From: Candidatus Hydrogenedentota bacterium | GTDB taxonomy: Bacteria; Hydrogenedentota; Hydrogenedentia; Hydrogenedentales; SLHB01 | DNA: 5,673 nucleotides | Direction: 5' to 3' | Assembly (NCBI GenBank): GCA_029262095.1 | Contig: JAJDAB010000620.1 | Span: 1 to 5,673, forward strand | Part shown: in pieces, positions 1-5,673 of the stretch | Layout of the letters: every line of letters starts with the position of its first letter | Position numbering within the stretch: the first letter of the stretch is position 1 | Made by a program: the position numbers and the translations under genes | Notes under the pieces: model-generated | Database searches by the model: none | Told to the model about the DNA's origin: nothing | What the model saw: only the letters and a program-made list of their open reading frames with translations

Positions 1-35
1 AACTTCTTCATGTTTAGACTCCTGTTCAAACTGAG

Positions 36-1250
36 TTACGCGTCGGAATCGTCCGCAGCGATATAGTCCATGAATCCGAAACTCATCTCGTCCGTTGTTG
101 GTTCGCCGTACGTCACGTCCACAGTCGGATCGGGGTTGTACGGGTTGTCCTCGGAGTTGTCCCACGTCGATGTGAACGTGAGCTTGGATCCCTTCGGCAT
201 GAATTTCACGTCGTCGTACCAATACGTGGTTTGCCAATTGAAATCGTACTTCGGTACTTCCAGCAGGACTTCGCGGCGGCCATCGGGATACGTGACTTCA
301 TACTTGGCCGATTTTCCGCGAAGGTGCATGTGGGGTGAAAACGCAACAATCTTCGCCGGACTCTTGAACGTATGGTCCACTTGTACGGAATAATTCGGGT
401 CGCCTGCGGGAATGCGAAACGCCAAGTGCCCCAGGTACGAACCGATGACAGGATGTTCAACCTCAACGTCCTTCGGATAAAACTTTACTGCAACCGATGA
501 TTGATCCCAAACGCCGGTTCCGGATCCCGGTTCTTTGTGGTAGTGCATCTGCCATGTCAATTTGGCGCCTTTGCGCAATTTGCGGCCCATGCCTTCGGGA
601 TACACCAACGCATCCGAACCCGGCGCGATCCCGCCCAAGGGATCTAAAATGATGTGGTGAACAACGGAGCTGCCAGAACGAAATTCAACCGCCTTCAACC
701 AACGGTCTTCCGGCAACTGTTCTTCGGTCAACTGATGCGAGAAGTATTTGTATTCGTCTTCAACATCGTCGTCCACGAAATGGCGTTCGGGCATCTGAAT
801 GATGAGGTCCGGATCGCCGATCGTCCACCCTTCGCCGGTTGACCACATAGTCGGTTCGGGCGCGTCCGCAGCGTTTCCTTTCGCGACACCGGTCTGCGCC
901 CATTTCGCGAACACGGCGATCTCGTCCTCGGTCATCGTCCGTTCATTGGCGAATTCGCCGTGTTGTTCTGGTGAAGCGTGCCACGGTGGCATTTCTTTTG
1001 CCGCTGTCTTACGCGCGATGGCTCTAGCCCAGGGACGTGTTTCTTCGTACGTCGTAAACGACATGGGCGCGACCATGCCTCCTAAATTGGCGCCATTCGG
1101 CCGATGACACGCCTGGCAATGTTCTTGAAGAATGGGCACCACGTCCTTGAAGTACGTCACGCGGCCCACGTCCGATTCGAGTTCGTTTGCGGCAGCCGTG
1201 CCCAGCGAGCCCAGGCATAGAATCAACGCGCCAACCAAAGTCTTGTACAT
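36..1250 (-). CDS. Secreted c-type cytochrome / copper type II monooxygenase-like (PHM-like) protein
   Basis: This 404-residue protein appears to be exported and to carry one c-type heme and a dicopper monooxygenase-like fold. Residues 1-21 look like a Sec signal peptide: Lys3, a hydrophobic core at 5-17, then an Ala-rich cleavage site near 19-21. The heme motif CQACH is at 45-49, and Met87 in EMPPW is a plausible distal heme ligand. The C-terminal half carries the ligand pattern of peptidylglycine alpha-hydroxylating monooxygenase: His198-His199 (VVHH), His236/His238 (MHYH), His307/His309 (SPHMH) and Met389 (DEM). In known enzymes these sites bind CuH and CuM and hydroxylate C-H bonds with O2; the substrate here is unknown. 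The reading frame extends to an ATG at 1310, but the ATG at 1250 is preferred: AAGGAG lies 10 bases upstream and the signal peptide starts there. The gene follows tetR by 14 bases on the same transcript. The fold is assigned from motifs alone. Confidence 0.88.
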   Translation of the reverse strand: MYKTLVGALILCLGSLGTAAANELESDVGRVTYFKDVVPILQEHCQACHRPNGANLGGMVAPMSFTTYEETRPWARAIARKTAAKEMPPWHASPEQHGEFANERTMTEDEIAVFAKWAQTGVAKGNAADAPEPTMWSTGEGWTIGDPDLIIQMPERHFVDDDVEDEYKYFSHQLTEEQLPEDRWLKAVEFRSGSSVVHHIILDPLGGIAPGSDALVYPEGMGRKLRKGAKLTWQMHYHKEPGSGTGVWDQSSVAVKFYPKDVEVEHPVIGSYLGHLAFRIPAGDPNYSVQVDHTFKSPAKIVAFSPHMHLRGKSAKYEVTYPDGRREVLLEVPKYDFNWQTTYWYDDVKFMPKGSKLTFTSTWDNSEDNPYNPDPTVDVTYGEPTTDEMSFGFMDYIAADDSDA

Positions 1251-1258
1251 GATTCGAT

Positions 1259-1267
1259 CTCTCCTTA
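1259..1267 (-). promoter_or_regulatory. Ribosome binding site overlapping the upstream tetR stop codon
   Basis: On the minus strand the TAA stop of tetR (1267-1265) runs straight into GGAG, giving TTAAGGAG about 10 bases before the ATG at 1250. This overlap decides the start of the cytochrome/copper gene and suggests that its translation is coupled to tetR. Confidence 0.7.
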
Positions 1268-1885
1268 ACTTTTCCGGTCTGAACATTTCGCGTTCATACC
1301 GGTCAAACACACATCCAAGGCAGCTAAGAGCGCCAGCTCCAGTTCATCATCCGAAACCTCGCCAGCCGCCCAGCCATAAATGATGGAATAACAAGCACCG
1401 TCGTAAACCGCCTGCAACAAATCGGCGGGGTAGTCACTTCGGAATTCGCCTCCGCGCTGCGCATCCTCGACGATGGATTGCATCGAACCCTCAACCTCCC
1501 GTTCGGCTTCACGTTGCGAAACGTTGATGGCCGGGTTGATGTCGCCATGCAAGATGATCGCTCGCCAGAGTTCCGCATCGCCACAGATTCCTTTAGCCAT
1601 GTTGGACACGAGTGCAGAGAGTTTGGACGCAGCCGGTTCGTTCGAGTCCATTTGTTCATCGACGATCGTTGTCCAAGAGCCGAGATGCTGGACGTAATAG
1701 TGACCAAGCACGCCTTCCTTGCCCGCGAAGTAGTTGTAGAACGTCGGCGTTGTAATCTCGACACGCCGGGTGATCTCGTCCACCGTCGTCGCGCTATACC
1801 CGCGCTCGCGAATGAGATCTATTGTCGTCTCAACGATTTGATCCCGAATGCGCGCCTTCTTGCGTTCTCGTAGTCCTGCAGCCAT
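1265..1885 (-). CDS. TetR/AcrR-family transcriptional regulator
   Basis: This 206-residue protein has the normal size of a TetR-family repressor. The N-terminal DNA-binding domain spans about residues 8-60: a basic first helix (RERKKARIR), the segment TTVDEITRRV at 33-42, and the recognition helix TTPTFYNYF at 45-53, followed by the typical Lys56. The rest (about 65-200) is a helical region that would form the ligand-binding and dimer domain; it varies too much to suggest an inducer. The ATG at 1885 has AAGGAA six bases upstream. The gene is divergent from the membrane protein at 2023 across an AT-rich gap with inverted repeats, and lies directly upstream of the secreted cytochrome/copper gene. 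Autoregulation and control of both neighbours is the usual arrangement for this family and is inferred here, not shown. Confidence 0.93.
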   Translation of the reverse strand: MAAGLRERKKARIRDQIVETTIDLIRERGYSATTVDEITRRVEITTPTFYNYFAGKEGVLGHYYVQHLGSWTTIVDEQMDSNEPAASKLSALVSNMAKGICGDAELWRAIILHGDINPAINVSQREAEREVEGSMQSIVEDAQRGGEFRSDYPADLLQAVYDGACYSIIYGWAAGEVSDDELELALLAALDVCLTGMNAKCSDRKS

Positions 1886-2022
1886 CGCTGGTTCCTTATA
1901 TTTGCGTTACTAAATATTTTATATCATAATATTTTTAAGCATGCAAATGAATGATAAATAAGAGCGAATCGTCGCAAATCATTTATTGGCAATGATTTAT
2001 GGATAGTTCAAGGAATAAATCG
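1886..2022. promoter_or_regulatory. AT-rich divergent promoter region between tetR and the membrane-protein gene
   Basis: This gap must hold the promoters for both divergent genes. Bases 1901-2000 are 75% A+T, and 1911-1960 about 86%. Several -10-like hexamers occur, for example TATCAT at 1922-1927 on the plus strand and TATGAT at 1928-1923 on the minus strand. No good -35 partner is visible for either, so I do not assign transcription starts. The gap also contains a 7-bp inverted repeat (AAATATT 1912-1918, AATATTT 1928-1934) that may only reflect its AT content. Confidence 0.6.
1976..1998. promoter_or_regulatory. Candidate TetR operator: AAATCATT-N7-AATGATTT
   Basis: A perfect 8-bp inverted repeat (1976-1983 and 1991-1998) is separated by 7 bases and ends 24 bases before the preferred ATG of the membrane-protein gene. 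A third AATGAT lies at 1950-1955. The size and symmetry suit a TetR-family dimer, and the position could block transcription of the rightward gene. The AT-rich setting raises the chance of a coincidental repeat, so the assignment is tentative. Confidence 0.4.
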
Positions 2023-2868
2023 ATGCAACCACTTACAATTATGGGGCTGTTCAAGCGATATACAACGGCCGTCGTCGGCACGTTGTTGTTGCTGCTCGTG
2101 GAAAACGTCCTGCTAGTGCTGTACCCGTTCCTCATCGGGAAGACCATTAACGACCTGCTGGTGGGACAGTACTCATACCTTTGGGTATTGGTCGGGGCAT
2201 TCGCAACGCATTTTGTTGTCGGAGTATCGCGGCGCTTGTACGACACGCGGGTGTACTCACGTATCTACAGCGAAGTCGTCTCCGAGTTTGTACAGTCGCA
2301 GCGAATAGCCGGTAAATCTCAGTCGCAGATTGTGGCGCGTGTCGAGCTACTCCGAGAGTTGGTCGACTTCTTCGAACACGACCTGCCCGCCGCACTCATG
2401 GGGGTGTCCACACTCCTAGGCTCAATCGTGATGCTCGGCGTACTAGACCCACGAATCAGTGCGTTGTGCCTGGGCGCATTCCTGGTACTCGGTGTCCTTT
2501 ATACGATTTCAAAGGACGCATTCCAAAGTGCGAACTGCAATTTGAATGATGCCTATGAACATCAAGTCGACGTAATCCATCGCGCTCGTCCGTACCGGTT
2601 GGGGCGTTTCTTCAACGTGTTTCGAAACCGTGCCGTACGACTATCCGATCTAGACGCCGGGATGAGCGCGGCACTGGAGTTTGTCCTGATCGGCGTTTTC
2701 GTCGCTTCATTGTTGTTGGCTGCAACGGGAGGTGAAGCATCGCCTGGCCACATCGTCGCAACGATGACCTACGTCTTCGAATTCTACGAGGCTCTTATGC
2801 TTGCCCCGCAATTACTGCAGCAACGCATACGCCTGAGCGACATCAGCCGGAGGACGGTCGCGCAGTGA
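2023..2868 (+). CDS. ABC exporter-type six-transmembrane domain protein without ATPase domain
   Basis: This 281-residue membrane protein resembles the six-helix membrane domain of type I ABC exporters. Hydrophobic stretches lie at about 16-38, 52-68, 121-141, 144-162 and 217-236, with a weaker one at 242-265. The long charged segments between helices 2 and 3 (70-118) and between 4 and 5 (164-215) fit the cytoplasmic extensions of that fold. It ends where an ATPase domain would begin: there is no Walker A, signature or Walker B motif, and no ATPase gene elsewhere in the window. An ATG at 1999 is in frame, but the ATG at 2023 is preferred because AAGGAA (2010-2015) lies seven bases upstream; 1999 has no such site and abuts the inverted repeat. 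Stand-alone proteins of this kind are known as ABC transporter six-transmembrane domain proteins. The cargo and the ATPase partner, if any, are unknown. Confidence 0.82.
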   Translation: MQPLTIMGLFKRYTTAVVGTLLLLLVENVLLVLYPFLIGKTINDLLVGQYSYLWVLVGAFATHFVVGVSRRLYDTRVYSRIYSEVVSEFVQSQRIAGKSQSQIVARVELLRELVDFFEHDLPAALMGVSTLLGSIVMLGVLDPRISALCLGAFLVLGVLYTISKDAFQSANCNLNDAYEHQVDVIHRARPYRLGRFFNVFRNRAVRLSDLDAGMSAALEFVLIGVFVASLLLAATGGEASPGHIVATMTYVFEFYEALMLAPQLLQQRIRLSDISRRTVAQ

Positions 2869-2923
2869 GCCCACAAGTGGATTCTTGGTCTAGAAATATA
2901 ACAAGCATCTGGCAAGACTACCC

Positions 2924-3424
2924 TCACCAGCGGCGTGAGATTACAAGCTCAACGGGTAATTGCTGATCCGCCTCGCGGGATCGAATATAAATTTTCAAAT
3001 CTACATCCGAACGACTATCGCCAATTTTGACGTGACCGAGGACCATATTGTTGGAACCGCCTTTTAGAACGGTATGTTGCTCGCCGTCGCTTTCGTCCAC
3101 AAGGAAGCCATCCAATCGCAATTGATAGCGCAAATCCACTTCAAAGTCCCCACCGAATGGATACATTAAAACCGCAAGATATCTCCCGCGGCCAAGATTC
3201 ATTTCGAGGTTTCTGTCGTAGGCGTCTTCCGGGGTTAAGACGAATTCGGACTCGAAACCGTCCATCGGAGGCATTATCGTCGTAAGTAGCGTTAATAGGA
3301 AAAGTACCGGAAACGACAAACATGCAACCAGAATTGCGATCGATCGCCAGCGGGGCGACCGGAGTGAGGTCACGATCATCAGCGTGACGATGAACGTGAT
3401 TACTGCTATTGGTCCAATAGACAT
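2924..3424 (-). CDS. Membrane-anchored hypothetical protein, paralog A of a tandem pair
   Basis: I do not recognise this 166-residue protein. It has two hydrophobic helices at about 3-21 and 28-50, joined by a short basic loop (RSPRWR). By the positive-inside rule that loop is cytoplasmic, so the C-terminal domain (about 52-166) should be periplasmic. That domain is rich in alternating hydrophobic residues, suggesting beta strands, and contains LGRG at 77-80. The neighbouring upstream gene encodes a clear paralog. A GTG two codons upstream (3430) is in frame, but the ATG at 3424 is preferred: AGG in TTAGGTGCGG lies five bases upstream, and with this start the first 82 residues align with the paralog without a gap. 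The gene lies 72 bases behind its paralog and is convergent with the membrane-protein gene at 2023-2868. Confidence 0.8.
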   Translation of the reverse strand: MSIGPIAVITFIVTLMIVTSLRSPRWRSIAILVACLSFPVLFLLTLLTTIMPPMDGFESEFVLTPEDAYDRNLEMNLGRGRYLAVLMYPFGGDFEVDLRYQLRLDGFLVDESDGEQHTVLKGGSNNMVLGHVKIGDSRSDVDLKIYIRSREADQQLPVELVISRRW

Positions 3425-3496
3425 CCGCACCTAATTTCTGGAGTTCAGCAAGATAATCGTTTGAAAAACATCGTGGGGACGATCCAATTCGTTCGA

Positions 3497-4003
3497 TTAC
3501 ATTCGTTCAACGAGCAATTGAATTCGTAGATCGTTCGTTTCGGGTTGCGCTGGCACGAAAAAAACTAACTCCAATTCATCCCGAGTCTTGTCGACACGAA
3601 ATCCTCCCAGCTCAACTATCGTAAGTCCACGATTAAGCGAGACTTTGGAACCCGTCTGGTCCAGAATGTTGCCCATCTCCGCGAGCCCCAAACTGAAGTC
3701 ATGCGTAAGTTCGATGCCTTCTCCATCGCCAGGGAGCTCGTATCGCGCTGACACGACGTAGCTGCCTCGGCCAAGATCGAATTCGATCTTCTCATGATAT
3801 GGACGCCCTTCGCTCAGCATGCCACTCGAAGAAAGAAAGCGAGGCGCTGGCAATCTCAGTTCATTATGAAACAACCAGAAAAGCACCGGGACGCAAGCCG
3901 CAATCGTACTTATCGCGATAAATCGAACCGCTGGCCGCTTAACTAAAGTAAAGAGAACGAGCGCCAGCACGAAGAGCGATACGAAAATCAGCGGTAGCCC
4001 CAT
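3497..4003 (-). CDS. Membrane-anchored hypothetical protein, paralog B of a tandem pair
   Basis: This 168-residue protein is the upstream member of a tandem pair and matches no family I can name. Two hydrophobic helices (about 3-21 and 28-45) flank a basic loop (VKRPAVR), giving the same predicted topology as its paralog, with a probable periplasmic domain from about 47 onward. Shared positions with paralog A include Pro24, Arg27, IAI at 29-31, PVLF at 39-42, Tyr69, Glu74, LGRG at 77-80 and Tyr82; similarity continues weakly to the C-terminus. The ATG at 4003 has AGGG about nine bases upstream. Both genes probably share one transcript started in the gap to the right. The divergence between the copies indicates an old duplication. 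Confidence 0.8.
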   Translation of the reverse strand: MGLPLIFVSLFVLALVLFTLVKRPAVRFIAISTIAACVPVLFWLFHNELRLPAPRFLSSSGMLSEGRPYHEKIEFDLGRGSYVVSARYELPGDGEGIELTHDFSLGLAEMGNILDQTGSKVSLNRGLTIVELGGFRVDKTRDELELVFFVPAQPETNDLRIQLLVERM

Positions 4004-4217
4004 TGAAAGAATCCCTATGCGACGTTGATGTTAGTGTTGCTGTGACCTCTTCCAGATAAGGTCCGAGCTGTGATGGAATTGTGTTCATCCATTGTGAGCA
4101 GGTGTCTCACCTTCTTCAAATCCGCCATTGACCCGTCTCCCGGGCTTTGGCACAGTAGTAGGGATATTCAAACAGGCGCGTACGCCTCCCATATTCAACA
4201 ATAGAAAGTCCTTTGCA
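4004..4217. other. Divergent intergenic region between paralog B and the CoA-transferase
   Basis: This gap should hold the promoters of both flanking genes, but I find no convincing -35/-10 pair on either strand. It contains two overlapping, mutually exclusive short hairpins at 4094-4112 and an 8-bp palindrome GCGTACGC at 4178-4185. From 4128 onward it is also open in the CoA-transferase frame, so part of it could be coding. Confidence 0.5.
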
Positions 4218-5339
4218 TTGCAAGATTTACCCCTATCCGGCATCAAGGTATTCGAATTTGGCAGTAGCGTTGCTGGACCGTTTGGCGCGTGGATTTTGGC
4301 CGAGATGGGTGCGCAGGTACTCAAAGTCGAGCGGCCTGAGGGGGATGATGCGCGGCATTGGGGTCCGCCATTTTGGAATGGTACGTCGACGCTCTTTCAT
4401 GCGTTGAACCGGAATAAGCAATCCATTCGTGTGGACTTGAAGGACCCTGAAGTCGTCCGCGAATTACGGGCGCGGATCATTGATGAGGCGGATGTCGTGT
4501 TGCAGAACATGCGGCCGGGCGCGATGGATCGATTGGGTCTTGCGGCGGACGATATCATCTCGGAGAATCCGCGCATCATTTATTGCAACATGCGTGCGTT
4601 CGGTTCGGAAGGACCGTTGAAGGACAAGCCGGGTTACGATGCGTTAATGCAGGCGTTCGGTGGACTGATGAGCGTCACCGGCGAACCGGGCCGGCCTCCG
4701 GTGCGCGTTGGCGTGTCGTCGATGGACAAGGGCCTCGGCATGTGGTCGGCGATGGGGATTCTTGCGTCTTTGTACCGGCGCAATGCGACCGGCAAGGGTG
4801 GCGTGGTTGATACGTCGTTATTCGAAACATCGTTGACCTGGATGTCGATGCACGCGGCGGATTATCAAGTGACAAAAGAAGTGCCGGAACGTTTGGGCAC
4901 AGGCATTCGCGGCATCGTTCCGTATCAAGCCTACATGTGCGCGGACGATTATCTCATTGTCGCGGCATCGAACGACCGGTTGTTCAAGAGTTTCGCGGAA
5001 GTCATTGGTCATCCGGAATGGGTAAACGATGAACGGTTTCGGTTGAGTCCGGAACGCGCGCAACGGCGTGATGAAATCAACGCACTCATTGAACCGATTA
5101 TGGCGACACAGCCACGCGCATATTGGGCGGAAAAACTGGACGCGGCGGGTGTTCCAAACGCGCCAATTCAATCCGTCGACCAGGTGCTTGAGCATCCGCA
5201 AACGGAAGCCATCGGCATGGCGCAGGAAACAGGTGACCCCTCCATGAAACTAATGGGCTTGCCGATGAGCTTCGACGGCGAGCGTCCGCCTTTCCGGCAC
5301 TTATGCGAAACGACCGATCCGGTTGAGCGAGATTCCTAA
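4218..5339 (+). CDS. CaiB/BaiF/Frc-type class III CoA-transferase
   Basis: This protein of about 373 residues belongs to the class III CoA-transferases, which move CoA between carboxylic acids through an acyl/aspartyl-CoA intermediate in the cytoplasm. Visible family signatures, numbered from the TTG at 4218, are the N-terminal nucleotide-binding-like segment PLSGIKVFEFG...LAEMGAQVLKVERP (about 5-40), NRNKQSI followed by DLKD (64-76), QNMRPGAMDRLGL (96-108) and DKPGYDALMQAFGG (136-149). Asp141 (codon 4638-4640) is in the position of the catalytic aspartate of formyl-CoA transferase. The start is uncertain. No ATG or GTG fits; TTG at 4218 gives the usual short lead before LPLSGIKV but has only a weak GAAAG upstream, while TTG at 4128 would add 30 residues without family resemblance and has no ribosome binding site. 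The substrate cannot be read from the sequence. A carbamoyltransferase gene follows 114 bases downstream. Confidence 0.93.
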   Translation: MQDLPLSGIKVFEFGSSVAGPFGAWILAEMGAQVLKVERPEGDDARHWGPPFWNGTSTLFHALNRNKQSIRVDLKDPEVVRELRARIIDEADVVLQNMRPGAMDRLGLAADDIISENPRIIYCNMRAFGSEGPLKDKPGYDALMQAFGGLMSVTGEPGRPPVRVGVSSMDKGLGMWSAMGILASLYRRNATGKGGVVDTSLFETSLTWMSMHAADYQVTKEVPERLGTGIRGIVPYQAYMCADDYLIVAASNDRLFKSFAEVIGHPEWVNDERFRLSPERAQRRDEINALIEPIMATQPRAYWAEKLDAAGVPNAPIQSVDQVLEHPQTEAIGMAQETGDPSMKLMGLPMSFDGERPPFRHLCETTDPVERDS

Positions 5340-5453
5340 GTGGTGTGGTTGGATGGCGATGCGTCACTACTCCGGCAGATGGAATGTCCATCGTGGGCGG
5401 TATAGCATCCGCGCCCTCTCGACGTTACAATGCGCGGACCGCCACGCGGATTG
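5340..5453. other. Spacer between CoA-transferase and carbamoyltransferase genes, with a short hairpin
   Basis: The spacer contains a 6-bp inverted repeat GATGGA-ATG-TCCATC (5378-5392) and a GC-rich imperfect repeat around 5395-5416 that flanks a TATAGC hexamer. Neither is followed by a T-run, so a terminator is not supported. CGCGGA occurs twice just before the next start (5433-5438 and 5445-5450). Confidence 0.35.
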
Positions 5454-5673
5454 ATGATGAACATTTTGGGGATCGGGGGATACTCGCACGACTCGGCTGC
5501 CGCACTGGTGTGCGATGGGCAGCTTGTTGCTGCTGTCGCCGAAGAGCGGCTCACCCGAAACAAACACCACGGCGGCGTACCGCGCGAAGCGGTGAAGTTC
5601 TGCCTCGAAGCCGCCGGCATGGCCCCGCGCGATGTGCATCACATCGGTGCGTACATGCGACCCGGCTTTCGGT
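5454..5673 (+). CDS. Carbamoyltransferase (NodU/CmcH family), N-terminal part, cut by the window edge
   Basis: Only about 73 residues are present, and the frame is open to the end of the window. The sequence starts MMNILGIGGYSHDSAAALV and continues with CDG, VAAVAEERLTR and a KHHG segment. This is the characteristic N-terminus of O-carbamoyltransferases such as NodU, CmcH and TobZ, which use carbamoyl phosphate and ATP to carbamoylate hydroxyl groups on sugars, antibiotics or Nod factors. The family is usually well over 500 residues, so most of the gene, including the later metal-binding histidines and the C-terminal domain, lies outside. The start is at 5454 or the adjacent ATG at 5457; an in-frame ATG at 5430 would add eight residues (MRGPPRGL). 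None has a strong ribosome binding site. The gene follows the CoA-transferase in the same direction and may be co-transcribed with it. The acceptor is unknown. Confidence 0.85.
   Translation, partial: MMNILGIGGYSHDSAAALVCDGQLVAAVAEERLTRNKHHGGVPREAVKFCLEAAGMAPRDVHHIGAYMRPGFR

Noticed and set aside
799..1107. Plus-strand open frames inside the cytochrome/copper gene, and similar antisense frames inside the other genes.
   Set aside because: They are antisense or frame-shifted to well-supported genes, and their translations show no recognisable domain.
1251..1310. Longer N-terminus of the cytochrome/copper protein, starting at 1310.
   Set aside because: It would place a charged 20-residue stretch before the signal peptide and overlap tetR; the strong ribosome binding site belongs to the ATG at 1250.
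1912..1934. AAATATT-N9-AATATTT inverted repeat as a second TetR operator.
   Set aside because: It is made only of A and T in an 86% A+T stretch, so it is likely to arise by chance; it is noted in the promoter entry only.
2869..2923. Bidirectional terminator between the convergent membrane-protein and paralog A genes.
   Set aside because: Only 4-bp stems such as CCAC-AA-GTGG are visible, with no T-run on either strand.
4146..4165. TGGCAC at about 4149-4154 as the -24 element of a sigma-54 promoter for the CoA-transferase.
   Set aside because: No TTGC-like -12 element follows at the required distance.

Overview
The window looks like chromosomal DNA from a Gram-negative bacterium. The signs are a secreted cytochrome c/copper protein with a Sec signal peptide, small inner-membrane-anchored proteins whose C-terminal domains probably face the periplasm, a class III CoA-transferase and a NodU/CmcH-type carbamoyltransferase. 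Coding DNA is moderately GC-rich, and the one strongly AT-rich stretch is an intergenic region (about 1900-2000). A marine or environmental proteobacterium would fit, but nothing here fixes the taxon. I see no rRNA, tRNA, insertion sequence, CRISPR array or phage gene.

Left part (36-2868): a TetR-family regulator (1265-1885, minus) is followed 14 bases later by a secreted protein with one CxxCH heme site and a copper type II monooxygenase-like (PHM-like) domain (36-1250, minus). The ribosome binding site of the second gene overlaps the stop codon of the first, so they are almost certainly one transcript. Divergent from tetR is a membrane protein that is only the six-helix membrane domain of an ABC exporter, with no ATPase (2023-2868, plus). 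The AT-rich gap between them holds an 8-bp perfect inverted repeat, AAATCATT-N7-AATGATTT (1976-1998), just ahead of the membrane-protein gene. It is a good candidate operator for the TetR protein. Together the three genes may form a small-molecule-responsive module, but that is inference.

Middle part (2924-4003): two small minus-strand genes in tandem encode paralogous proteins of 166 and 168 residues, each with two N-terminal membrane helices and a C-terminal domain. Their first 82 residues align without a gap, including the motif LGRG at residues 77-80 in both. I do not recognise the family.

Right part (4218-5673): a CaiB/BaiF/Frc-type class III CoA-transferase (plus) with a non-ATG start is followed after 114 bases by the start of a carbamoyltransferase gene that runs off the window edge. 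The two are co-oriented and could share a pathway, but no substrate can be named.
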